64,000 nt of DNA, taken from positions 1-64,000 of the forward strand of contig DDWZ01000019.1 of the NCBI GenBank assembly GCA_002347095.1. The letters are read 5' to 3'. Origin of the DNA: Desulfobulbaceae bacterium UBA2273 (GTDB lineage: Bacteria; Desulfobacterota; Desulfobulbia; Desulfobulbales; Desulfurivibrionaceae). The position numbers were made by a program, and so were the translations under genes. The notes under the pieces were generated by a model that saw only the letters and a list, made by a program, of their open reading frames with translations, was not told the origin of the DNA and did not search any database. Below are positions 8,379 to 16,173 of the stretch, in pieces (positions within the stretch are counted from its first letter, which is position 1; the number at the start of each line of letters is the position of its first letter).

Positions 8379-9763
8379 AAATCAGGGGAAGAATTTTTGC
8401 CGTGGACGATGACGAACTCATCGTCAGCATGCTTGCCAGGGCCTTGAAAAGCGAGGGCTATGAGGTGCATTTTCAAACCACCCCGCAGGATGTTGTCGCC
8501 AATATCCTTGCCTGGCAGCCGGACATCGTTTTTCTCGATGTCGATCTGGCCGAGGAAATAAACGGCTTCGACATCCTTGCCGCGCTGAAAAAGGAAGAGG
8601 TTGGCGCCGAGGTGGTCATGCTGACCGCCGATGATTCGGCGGAATCAGCCATCCGGGCCATGAAGCTCGGGGCGGTTGAATATTTCACCAAGCCGTTCAA
8701 TCTCGACGAGATAAAAATCATCACCGGCAACATCATCGAAAATATCCGGCGCAAAGCGGAAATCGACTATCACCGGGAAAGAATTTGTCCCTATTTTGAA
8801 CACGGCTTGGTCGGAGAATCTCCTCAGATGAAGGAGATTCTCAAGACGGCGGAGAAATTGGTTCAGGCCAGGGCGGAGACCATCCTCGTCACCGGGGAGT
8901 CCGGCAGCGGCAAGGAGGTTTTGGCCCGCTATCTCCATTGCCGGCGGCAGAAGGCCGAAGGCAATGGCCAGGGTCCGTTTTTTGCCGTCAACTGCACGGC
9001 CCTGCCGGAAAACCTCATTGAAAGCGAATTGTTCGGCCATGCAAAAGGCGCTTTCACCGACGCCCGCACCGAAAAGAAGGGGATCTTCGAACTGGCGGCG
9101 GACGGCACCCTGCTGCTGGATGAAATCGGGGATATGCGTCTCGATCTCCAGGCAAAACTCTTGCGGGTTATGGAAGAAAGAACGGTGCGGCGGTTGGGGG
9201 GCAGTGTGGATCTGCCCGTGCAGGCCACGGTGATCGTGACCACCAATAAGGACCTCAAGGCTGCGGCGGAACAAGGGGGCTTCCGCAAGGATCTGTTTTT
9301 CCGGCTGAGCGCCTTTGCCATGGAGCTGCCGCCCCTGCGGGAACGGGGTGAGGACATCCTGTTGCTTGCCCGCCATTTTCTCCGCTATTTTGCCAACAAA
9401 TATCTCAAGAAGGGCATCAAGGAATTTTCCGGCGACGCGGAAAAGGCTCTGCTGGCCTATGGCTGGCCCGGAAATGTGCGGGAGTTGCGCAACATTATCG
9501 AGCGTTGCGTGGTGCTCGAGGAGATGGAAACCATCACCCGGGAGCAACTTCTCCCCAAGCTGGGGGGATGGGCGGACAGCGGGCCGTCCGGTTCCGCGCG
9601 GATCATCCTGCCGGAAGAGGGGCTTTCCCTGGGGGAGCTGGAAAAGGATCTTATCCGGCAGGCCTTGGAACGGACCAATGCCAACCAGACCAAGGCCGCC
9701 AAGCTGTTGGACATTTCCTACGACACCCTGCGGTATCAGATGAAAAAATTTGGGCTGGGTTGA
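8375..9763 (+). CDS. Sigma-54-dependent response regulator, NtrC family
   Basis: The 462-residue protein has a receiver domain (residues 8-125; acidic cluster V-D-D-D, phospho-acceptor Asp near residue 55 in V-F-L-D-V-D-L). An AAA+ domain follows with Walker A G-E-S-G-S-G-K-E and Walker B L-L-L-D-E-I-G, then a Fis-type helix-turn-helix at the C-terminus (N-Q-T-K-A-A-K-L-L-D-I-S). The sigma-54 contact loop reads G-A-F-T-D-A instead of the classical G-A-F-T-G-A, a substitution known in natural family members. Its ATG overlaps the kinase stop (ATGA), so kinase and regulator are coupled. Targets are not shown, but the cytochrome-barrel pair is close. rpoN itself lies at 41.4 kb. Confidence 0.93.
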   Translation: MKIRGRIFAVDDDELIVSMLARALKSEGYEVHFQTTPQDVVANILAWQPDIVFLDVDLAEEINGFDILAALKKEEVGAEVVMLTADDSAESAIRAMKLGAVEYFTKPFNLDEIKIITGNIIENIRRKAEIDYHRERICPYFEHGLVGESPQMKEILKTAEKLVQARAETILVTGESGSGKEVLARYLHCRRQKAEGNGQGPFFAVNCTALPENLIESELFGHAKGAFTDARTEKKGIFELAADGTLLLDEIGDMRLDLQAKLLRVMEERTVRRLGGSVDLPVQATVIVTTNKDLKAAAEQGGFRKDLFFRLSAFAMELPPLRERGEDILLLARHFLRYFANKYLKKGIKEFSGDAEKALLAYGWPGNVRELRNIIERCVVLEEMETITREQLLPKLGGWADSGPSGSARIILPEEGLSLGELEKDLIRQALERTNANQTKAAKLLDISYDTLRYQMKKFGLG

Positions 9764-9780
9764 GCGCTTGCCGCCTCCGG

Positions 9781-11022
9781 CTAGAGAAACTCCTCGAAAT
9801 AGTCCAGATCCTTGTGGAAGGTCTCTTCCAGTCCGGCCAGGGCCAGGAAGGCTGCCACCAGGCATGCTGCGCCGACCAGCAAGGCGCTGGACTCCAGGCT
9901 GAGGTAGCTGCGGCCCAACTGAAACAGCATGGTGATGGGCACCACCATGCCGCGGACGAAGTTGGGCACCGTGGTGGCCACCGTGGCCCGCAGGTTGGTG
10001 CCGAACTGTTCCGCCGCCACAGTGACGAAAATCGCCCAGTAGCCGCCGGCAAAGCCAAGCAGGGTGCAGACCCCGTAGAAGAAGGCGGGGCTTTGGCCGG
10101 TCTGCAGGAAATACAGACCGATTCCCGCCACGGTCATGAGCATGAAGAAGGTGATGGCCTTTTTCCTGCTTTGCAGAAGCTGGCTCAAAAAGCCGCTGGA
10201 GAAATCGCCGAAGATCAAGCCCAGGTAACAAAACATTACCGCATTCCCGGCCGAAACCACCCCGGTGATACTGAGAGAGAGGGCAAATTCCGGGGAAAAG
10301 GTGATCAGCACCCCGACCACGAACCAGATGGGAATGCCGATCATAATCGAATTGAGGTAGCGGCGAAAGCGTTGCCAATCGGTGAACAGGGCCAGGAAAT
10401 TCCCCCGGCTCATTCCAACCTTTCCCCCCATGGCCCGGAACATGCCCGACTCGGCCACCCTGATTCGGGTGATGAGCAGCAACAGACCAAGGATGCCGCC
10501 GATGACAAAGGCGGTGCGCCAGTCAAAGGTGGAGGCCACCAGATTGGCGAGAATGGCCCCGGAGACGCCCACCGAGGCGACCAGCATGGTGCCGTATCCC
10601 CGGATGCTTTTGTGCAGGATCTCGGAGACCAGGGTGATGCCCGCGCCCAGCTCCCCGGCCAGGCCGATGCCGGCAATGAACCTCAGCGCGGCGTAGGCGG
10701 GCAGCGAGGTGGCGAACCCGTTGGCCAGGTTGGCAAGCGAATAGATACAGATCGAGGCGAACATGATCGTGAGCCTTCCCTTGCGATCCCCGAGAATACC
10801 CCAGAGAATCCCGCCCGCCAGCATCCCGGCCATCTGCATGTTCAAAAGAAAGACGCCGTTGTCGATCAGCGCTTGGCCGGAAAACCCCAGAGCCTTGAGA
10901 CTCGGCACCCTGACGATGCTGAAGAGCACCAGGTCGTAGATATCGACGAAATAGCCCAGGGCGGCGACAATGACCGGCAGGCTGAAGATTTGGGAAAGGG
11001 TGGTTGTGTGCTGTGGCTTCAT
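9781..11022 (-). CDS. Major facilitator superfamily transporter
   Basis: The 413-residue integral membrane protein has about twelve hydrophobic helices. The loop between helices 2 and 3 reads G-I-L-G-D-R-K-G-R, the MFS signature, so it belongs to the metabolite/proton symporter branch (sugar, aromatic acid or dicarboxylate carriers). It converges on the regulator gene with a 17-bp gap and no obvious terminator. The substrate cannot be predicted. ATG 11022 opens directly into a hydrophobic N-terminus (S-L-P-V-I-V-A-A-L-G-Y-F). Confidence 0.85.
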   Translation of the reverse strand: MKPQHTTTLSQIFSLPVIVAALGYFVDIYDLVLFSIVRVPSLKALGFSGQALIDNGVFLLNMQMAGMLAGGILWGILGDRKGRLTIMFASICIYSLANLANGFATSLPAYAALRFIAGIGLAGELGAGITLVSEILHKSIRGYGTMLVASVGVSGAILANLVASTFDWRTAFVIGGILGLLLLITRIRVAESGMFRAMGGKVGMSRGNFLALFTDWQRFRRYLNSIMIGIPIWFVVGVLITFSPEFALSLSITGVVSAGNAVMFCYLGLIFGDFSSGFLSQLLQSRKKAITFFMLMTVAGIGLYFLQTGQSPAFFYGVCTLLGFAGGYWAIFVTVAAEQFGTNLRATVATTVPNFVRGMVVPITMLFQLGRSYLSLESSALLVGAACLVAAFLALAGLEETFHKDLDYFEEFL

Positions 11023-11189
11023 AGGAGATGGTCCGCCTGTACGTTATGCGCAGGCAGCATACCCGCCGCACCCCTCCCGCGCTAGAGAAAAAACTTCCAC
11101 TGCCTTGCGCACCGCGCCGCTATCAAAGGTGCGGGAGTATTGTTTGCCGAAAAGCAACGATTGCTCTCCCACGGACGGTCCGCAAAGAA

Positions 11190-11223
11190 AAAGGCCTGCA
11201 AGGAAAAATCCTTGCAGGCCTTT
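11190..11223 (-). terminator. Terminator of tRNA-Phe
   Basis: A long perfect stem (AAGGCCTGCAAGGA against TCCTTGCAGGCCTT) with an A-rich loop, followed on the minus strand by a T-rich run, lies 8 bases past the 3' end of tRNA-Phe. Confidence 0.88.
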
Positions 11224-11230
11224 GATTTGC

Positions 11231-11306
11231 TGGTGCCGGGACCAGGATTCGAACCAGGGACACTCGGATTTTCAGTCCGATGCTCTACCGACTGAGCTAT
11301 CCCGGC
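11231..11306 (-). tRNA. tRNA-Phe (anticodon GAA)
   Basis: On the minus strand this is a complete 76-nt cloverleaf beginning GCCGGGAT and ending CCCGGCA plus an encoded CCA. The anticodon loop is C-T-G-A-A-A-A with GAA at the anticodon. The T-arm GGTTCGAATCC is intact. The gene has its own promoter and terminator. Confidence 0.97.
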
Positions 11307-11320
11307 AAAAAAGTAGCTAT

Positions 11321-11349
11321 CATATATTGAAATCTGTCCTGCTTGTCAA
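11321..11349 (-). promoter_or_regulatory. Sigma-70 promoter of tRNA-Phe
   Basis: Read on the minus strand: TTGACA (11349-11344), 17 bases, then TATATG (11326-11321), 14 bases before the mature tRNA 5' end. Consensus -35, correct spacing and a good -10 support it. Confidence 0.8.
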
Positions 11350-11368
11350 CCTAATTTCACGGGCAGGC

Positions 11369-11851
11369 TTATTTCATAACCACCCGGGTGGCGGCCAGAT
11401 GGTCGTGCCAGGCGCATTTTTCCTGGTCGACAAGGCTCCAGAAAAGCCCGAGCCCACAGGGAAGGATCGAGAGGCAAAAGCCGATAAAGCGGAGAAAGGC
11501 CAGGCCCGGAGTCACCTCTCCGCCGTCGTCCCGCACCACCCGGAGGCCCAAAAACATCTTGCCCAGGGTCTGCCCCTGCCAACCATGGAGCGCCAAAAAA
11601 TATACCGCCACGAACAGGGGAAAAGAAAGGAGGAACAGGAGCAGGCACATGAGGAGGGAGGGAATCAGGGCCAGCCAGTGAGGGGAATGCGCCCACAGGG
11701 CCGCAACCACCGCGCACAGGCAACAGAAATAGAGAAGGTGGATCAGGAGGATATCGATGCCCATGGCCATGCCGCGGGCCAGGAATCCTGCGTATTGTGG
11801 CGTGGGGGCGGGTTCGCCCGGTGTGGGCGTCTCGTTTGCCTTATTGATCAT
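11369..11851 (-). CDS. RDD-family membrane protein
   Basis: The 160-residue product has the RDD pattern: an arginine-containing first helix (F-L-A-R-G-M-A-M-G-I-D-I-L-L) and two further hydrophobic helices, with an aspartate in the last part (W-S-L-V-D-Q-E). The G-Q-T-L-G-K segment after helix 2 is typical of RDD proteins. Function is poorly defined; some members act in ion exchange. It overlaps the zinc-ribbon gene by 11 bases, so both are in one operon. Confidence 0.82.
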   Translation of the reverse strand: MINKANETPTPGEPAPTPQYAGFLARGMAMGIDILLIHLLYFCCLCAVVAALWAHSPHWLALIPSLLMCLLLFLLSFPLFVAVYFLALHGWQGQTLGKMFLGLRVVRDDGGEVTPGLAFLRFIGFCLSILPCGLGLFWSLVDQEKCAWHDHLAATRVVMK

Positions 11852-12641
11852 CGTTTTCCAGGGTCAGGCCAAGATCCGGGATGTCGGCCAGCGTGCTTGC
11901 CGTTTTTTTGGGCGCCTCGGCCGGAGCCGGTGGATGCTCGCCATCGTCCAGGCTTAAATGCAGCTCTTCAGGCGCATCGCCAAAGGAAAGATCCAGAACA
12001 TCGCGGTCTTCCTTGGCCGCCGCAGGGTTCGCCGGCGTTTCCTCAAAACCCATCAGGGAGGAGAGGTCGATAATCTCCTCGTCTTCCGTGGCGGACGAGG
12101 GCTCTGCTTCGTTGCCGCGATCGCTGGGGAGGTTTTCGTGTTCGCCAACCCCGAAAAGGTCTTCGGGCTCAAGGCTGGGAAGATCCATCCCCATGAGGGA
12201 ATCCTCTGCCTCTTGGGCCAGGCTTGCTTCCGTGTGGTCGTCTTCAAGGGAGAGCACCGGTTCTTCTTCCTCTTCCCGGGGCGGCACAAGGTCTGAAACA
12301 TCGATATCTTCGAGACCGAGGGATGGCAGGGGCTGGTCTTGCAGGTCGTCCTCGTCCAGGGGGGCTCCTGCGAAATCGAGCTCTTCTTCGTCCGCGACCG
12401 GAGCTTCCGCCTCCAGCTCGTCCAAGGCAAGAGTTTCTTCTTCCTCATCCTCGTGGAGAGCGGAGCTTTGCTCATTGTAGACGGGTGTTTGCTGCCCCAG
12501 GACCGCGCCAAGAAAAAACGGGGCCGCAGCCTTGCCCGCCGTGCCTTGGAGCTGTTCCGCCACGGCGGTTAAGTCATTGCTGCACTTGCCGCAGGATCTT
12601 TGCCGGTCAAACGAGATATAGCCGCATTTCGGGCAACGCAT
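11841..12641 (-). CDS. Zinc-ribbon protein with a long acidic, low-complexity tail
   Basis: The first 22 residues form a zinc ribbon (C-P-K-C-G then C-G-K-C). The remaining 240 residues are strongly acidic and repetitive, rich in E, D, L and S (E-E-E-E-E-P-V-L-S-L-E-D and similar), and probably disordered. No enzyme motif or membrane segment is visible. The stop overlaps the RDD gene's start, and the pairing suggests the cytosolic zinc-ribbon protein works with that membrane protein. The role is unknown. Confidence 0.75.
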   Translation of the reverse strand: MRCPKCGYISFDRQRSCGKCSNDLTAVAEQLQGTAGKAAAPFFLGAVLGQQTPVYNEQSSALHEDEEEETLALDELEAEAPVADEEELDFAGAPLDEDDLQDQPLPSLGLEDIDVSDLVPPREEEEEPVLSLEDDHTEASLAQEAEDSLMGMDLPSLEPEDLFGVGEHENLPSDRGNEAEPSSATEDEEIIDLSSLMGFEETPANPAAAKEDRDVLDLSFGDAPEELHLSLDDGEHPPAPAEAPKKTASTLADIPDLGLTLENDDQ

Positions 12642-12899
12642 GGTGGATCTCCCTTCTTACAGTGGGGCCGGCGTTTAAACTGCTGGCCCGTCAAGAAAAA
12701 AAGTATGGATAACGCTACAACTTTATTATATATCTTCACGGATGGTCAAGACATTCTCCCGTATCCGTTGCAAAAAAGCAATTGCAGTGTGGCCAGCCGG
12801 GTAAAACCCGGCGGACGGTTTCTTGCAAAATAGAGCCAAGCGCGCTACTTTTTTCCCGCCCGTGCGTTTGCGCCAACCCTTTTCTCGGAGGAGAGAAAA

Positions 12900-13292
12900 A
12901 TGAGATATGGTTTCCCCGTGCGTTTTGTCGTGTGCCTCTGTCTGCTGGGGTTTCTCGGTTCAGGCTGTTTTTACCGGGAGCCAGTGCGCCATCTTTCATC
13001 GGATATCTGCCTGATTACGCCCAACCTGACCCAGAAGGAGGTGCTTGCCACCCTTGGCGCCCCCGATTACAAACAGAAAGGAGAGCAAGGCGAGGTCTGG
13101 GTCTACCGCGAGGTGAAGCAAAGCCTTCTGAGAAAAACTCCTTACATCGGGGCCAAGCTCGGTTCGGAAAATTATGATGTGGTGACCATAACCTTTGCCG
13201 GGGACACGGTTTCCACCTGCCTCTATCGCGCCTACAACGAAGAGGAGCTCAAGGAAAGCGGCATTGACGTTAGTGGACCGCGTGCGGAGTAA
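12900..13292 (+). CDS. Small outer-membrane-type lipoprotein, BamE/SmpA-like region
   Basis: The 130-residue product has a lipoprotein signal with lipobox L-G-S-G-C (cysteine near residue 23). It then has L-T-Q-K-E-V-L-A-T-L-G-A-P-D-Y, like the helix-turn of SmpA/OmlA/BamE domains, and V-W-V-Y-R-E-V. That resemblance is by motif only. ATG 12900 follows a GGAGGAG site. The 3' end overlaps the pcm start by about 20 bases, so the two are cotranscribed. Confidence 0.72.
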   Translation: MRYGFPVRFVVCLCLLGFLGSGCFYREPVRHLSSDICLITPNLTQKEVLATLGAPDYKQKGEQGEVWVYREVKQSLLRKTPYIGAKLGSENYDVVTITFAGDTVSTCLYRAYNEEELKESGIDVSGPRAE

Positions 13293-13935
13293 CAAGTACG
13301 AAAAATTCCGGACCCGCATGGTCGAGGAGCAATTGCTCCCCAGGGGCATCGATGATCCGGCGGTGCTCCATGCCATGGAGGTGGTTCCCCGCCATCTTTT
13401 TGTCTCCGATGCGCTGCATGCCCAAGCCTATGGGGATTTTCCCCTGCCCATCGGCCATGGGCAGACCATTTCCCAGCCCTACGTGGTGGCCCTCATGACC
13501 CAGTTGCTCCAGCTCACCGGGCAGGAGAAGGTGCTTGAGATCGGCACCGGCTGCGGCTATCAGTCCGCCATTCTCGCCGCGCTCTGCGAGCGGGTGTATA
13601 CGGTCGAACGGATCAAGCCCCTGCTGGCCCGCGCCCGGCGCACCTTCGACCGGCTCCAGCTCTACAACATCATGAGCAAGATCGCGGACGGCACCGAAGG
13701 CTGGCCGGAAAATGCCCCCTTTGCGGCGATCATCGTCACCGCTGCCGGGCCGCTGATTCCGCAGCCGCTGGTGGATCAGTTGGCCGACCCGGGGATCATG
13801 GTTTTGCCGGTGGGTGATCTGGAAGGGCAAACCCTCATGGTCGTCAGAAAAGAAGGGGGCGTGGTGACAATCACCGAGGTGGAAAGCGTTCGCTTTGTCA
13901 AGCTGGTCGGCACCTACGGCTGGAAGGCGGCCTGA
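13273..13935 (+). CDS. pcm: Protein-L-isoaspartate O-methyltransferase
   Basis: The enzyme methylates isoaspartyl residues in damaged proteins using S-adenosylmethionine. Family signatures are present: M-V-E-E-Q-L near the start, P-R-H-L-F-V, G-H-G-Q-T-I-S-Q-P-Y, and the SAM motif V-L-E-I-G-T-G-C-G-Y-Q. The start is uncertain: GTG 13273 keeps the conserved R-x-R-M-V-E-E-Q-L lead-in and overlaps the lipoprotein gene, while ATG 13318 would start at M-V-E-E-Q-L. A long palindromic element begins 5 bases after its TGA. Confidence 0.9.
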   Translation: MDRVRSNKYEKFRTRMVEEQLLPRGIDDPAVLHAMEVVPRHLFVSDALHAQAYGDFPLPIGHGQTISQPYVVALMTQLLQLTGQEKVLEIGTGCGYQSAILAALCERVYTVERIKPLLARARRTFDRLQLYNIMSKIADGTEGWPENAPFAAIIVTAAGPLIPQPLVDQLADPGIMVLPVGDLEGQTLMVVRKEGGVVTITEVESVRFVKLVGTYGWKAA

Positions 13936-13939
13936 ACCT

Positions 13940-14047
13940 GTAATCGGTCACAGGGCACCGCATCTGCTTTGTCATCGACCTGTTCGCATACCGAGGTATA
14001 GCTCTCAGGCCTCTTTCGCGCATCTGCGGCACCCTGTGACCGATTAC
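13940..14047 (+). repeat. Stop-codon-linked palindromic element, copy A
   Basis: The 108-bp element has perfect 16-bp outer arms (13940-13955, GTAATCGGTCACAGGG, and 14032-14047). Internal blocks GCATCTGC-TTTGTCATCGACCTG on the left and CAGGCCTCTTTCGCGCATCTGC on the right are shared with copies B, C and D. It starts 5 bases after the pcm stop codon, oriented with pcm. Confidence 0.85.
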
Positions 14048-14108
14048 TCTGGGGTTGCCCTTTCAAGCTCCGAGTCTGTTCTGATTTTGCTTCACGCCGC
14101 TCACCCTT

Positions 14109-15452
14109 TCACCCCATGGCCCTCACCCGTCCGGCCAGCCGTCGCACCTCGGCCAGGGTTTCTCCCAGATCAAAGGAAAGAAGCCGCCGATCCTGCATGA
14201 CCACCTTGCCGTCAATGAGCACGGTGGCAACATCGCTGCCCCTTCCCGCATAGACCAGGGTCTCGGGATCATGAAAGGGGGTCAGGTGGGGCTGCGTGCG
14301 ATCGATGATCAGGCAGTCCGCCCGCATCCCGATGGCGAGGCGGCCGGTCTGCCGTCCCAACCCCAAAACTCCGGCGCCCCCTGCCGTGGCCATGCCCAGC
14401 ACTCCGGCGGCGGGCATCTGGGTGGGTTCGTGGGCAGCAATCTTGTGCAGCCTGGCGCAACTTGCCATCTCCTGGAACAGATCCAGATCGTTATTGCTGG
14501 CGCAGCCGTCCGTGCCCAAGCCCGCCGGAACCCCGGCGGCGAGGAGCGCGGCCAGGGGAGCGATGCCAGAGCCGAGCTTCATGTTGCTCTCCGGGCAGGT
14601 GACCATCTTGGCCCCGCTCTCCCGTAGCAGTTCGATATCCTCTTTTTCCAGCCAGACAGAGTGTACGCAGATTGTCTGTTCATCCAGCAATCCGAGGGAG
14701 TGGAGCAACCCCGCCGGGGTGCGGCCGTGCTGTTTCGTGCTCTGCGCCACTTCCCCTCTGGTTTCGGCAAGATGGATGAAAAAAAGGCTGCCTGCCTCGC
14801 GGGCCAATTCCTTGGCCCGCTGCAGGGTATCCGCGCCGCAGGTGTAAGGGGAATGGCAAAACAGGGCCGGGGTGAGCAGGGAGTTTTTTCCCTGCCAGGC
14901 CGAGAGAAAATTTGCTGCCTGCGTGATGTTTTCTTTCGGGTCCGGCACGCCCGGGGCGGGAAAATCGATGATCCCCTGGGCAGCCACCGCCCGCATCCCC
15001 GCCTCGCAAAAGGCTCGCGCCGCCGCATCCTCATGGAAATAGGCGTCCGCCACCGTGGTGGTGCCACCCAGGATCATCTCGGCGGCGGCAAGCTTGCTGC
15101 ACCAATAGACCATCTCCGCATCGACCAGCCGCGCCTCGCTGGGGAAGATGTGCTCCGTGAGCCAGGTCATGAGCGGCAGGTCATCCGCCAGCCCCCGGAA
15201 GAGGGTCATGGCGCCATGGCAGTGGCAGTTGATCAGCCCCGGCATGACCAGGTTGCCTGCGGCATCAATGATCCGCTCCGCCAGGGCTGGCACTGGCACG
15301 GGCAGGTCGGCCATGGCGCCGATTGCGGCAATGGCCCCGTCCCGCACGGCAAGGTAGGCCGCCTCCTGCACCCGGCCGTGGGCCGGATTCGCCAGAAGCG
15401 TGGCATTGGTTATGAGCAGGTCATGGGTCGGCACAAAGAAAAGTCCTGGCAA
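14109..15452 (-). CDS. mtaD: Amidohydrolase, 5-methylthioadenosine/S-adenosylhomocysteine deaminase type
   Basis: The 447-residue TIM-barrel amidohydrolase has a metal-binding H-C-H in N-C-H-C-H-G-A-M-T-L-F-R-G, later F-I-H-L-A-E-T and V-H-S-V-W-L, and T-D-G-C-A-S-N-N-D-L-D (metal Asp with the S-N-N-D-L-D motif). These fit the SsnA/MtaD group, which deaminates S-adenosylhomocysteine, methylthioadenosine or adenosine. The start may be the ATG at 15452 or the in-frame GTG seven codons later. It is convergent with pcm; copy A of the palindrome lies between them. The exact substrate is inferred. Confidence 0.85.
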   Translation of the reverse strand: MPGLFFVPTHDLLITNATLLANPAHGRVQEAAYLAVRDGAIAAIGAMADLPVPVPALAERIIDAAGNLVMPGLINCHCHGAMTLFRGLADDLPLMTWLTEHIFPSEARLVDAEMVYWCSKLAAAEMILGGTTTVADAYFHEDAAARAFCEAGMRAVAAQGIIDFPAPGVPDPKENITQAANFLSAWQGKNSLLTPALFCHSPYTCGADTLQRAKELAREAGSLFFIHLAETRGEVAQSTKQHGRTPAGLLHSLGLLDEQTICVHSVWLEKEDIELLRESGAKMVTCPESNMKLGSGIAPLAALLAAGVPAGLGTDGCASNNDLDLFQEMASCARLHKIAAHEPTQMPAAGVLGMATAGGAGVLGLGRQTGRLAIGMRADCLIIDRTQPHLTPFHDPETLVYAGRGSDVATVLIDGKVVMQDRRLLSFDLGETLAEVRRLAGRVRAMG

Positions 15453-15537
15453 TGGTCATGGCGATGGGGAGCAAGGGTTGAAGGCGCCGGGGACACACAA
15501 GGGAGGCCGTGCCGCGGTTTCGACCCAGGAGAGCAGG

Positions 15538-16041
15538 CTATGGCATCAGGTAAAAGCCCAGTTCTCTGTCGGTGCTGGCGGGTTCGTCAAAACGCAGCCC
15601 AAGGTAAGGCCCTTCGACCAGTTGCACCACGCCGGTTTTTTCTATCCAGGTTCTTTTGGGGTTATCCAAGGTAAAGCCCAGGATGAGCCGGGCCTGCGTT
15701 ACGATCCTGTGCCGGCCAAGAACCGTGACTCCGGCGCCATGCATGGAGATGTTTTCAATCCGGCAGTTTATGGTTTTTTTGGCCTGGGAAAATTCGGGGA
15801 TATCCCTCTCATCGAAAAGCATCTGGTAGGTTCCTTCAAGATTGGTGGCCTTGCGATAAAATTTCCGGTACTCGAACCGCACCGGAAAAACAGCGGCGCA
15901 GGCGCAGCGAATCCGAACCACGGACGTCAGGGAGGCAAGATTCTGCAGATACACCGTTTTTATCAGCCCGCATGACTCGCAGTGTATTTTCGCGCTGTTA
16001 TCCTCTTTCACGAAAATCTTTTGTGCGGGTTCCTGTGTCAT
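15538..16041 (-). CDS. PilZ-domain protein
   Basis: The 167-residue protein begins with a cysteine-containing segment (C-E-S-C-G, then C-A-C-A) that may bind metal. A PilZ domain follows: the arginine region F-Y-R-K-A-T-N near residue 62 and I-E-N-I-S-M-H-G-A-G, matching the (D/N)xSxxG motif. PilZ domains bind cyclic di-GMP. The first motif keeps only part of the RxxxR pattern, so binding is likely but not certain. There is no enzymatic domain. Confidence 0.82.
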   Translation of the reverse strand: MTQEPAQKIFVKEDNSAKIHCESCGLIKTVYLQNLASLTSVVRIRCACAAVFPVRFEYRKFYRKATNLEGTYQMLFDERDIPEFSQAKKTINCRIENISMHGAGVTVLGRHRIVTQARLILGFTLDNPKRTWIEKTGVVQLVEGPYLGLRFDEPASTDRELGFYLMP

Positions 16042-16173
16042 GTCTTTGTCCCGAGGCTGATTGTAACGGAAAATACCTTTTTCATCGGCAGGGTTGCAAG
16101 CGAGCCAGAAAAGTTTATCACGTTCTCCCGCCGGAAAGAAAGGGGAATTAACAATTTAATGCCGCCGCACGGG

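Noticed and set aside
8645..10378. 577-codon minus-strand open frame across the regulator and transporter genes
   Set aside because: It is the shadow of two better genes. Composition is Pro/Gly/Arg-rich without any motif.
9505..11085. 526-codon plus-strand frame over the MFS gene
   Set aside because: It has low-complexity, charge-biased composition opposite a good transporter gene.
12790..12810. Hairpin GCCGGGT/ACCCGGC before the lipoprotein gene as a terminator
   Set aside because: There is no T-run on either strand. It may be a chance palindrome.
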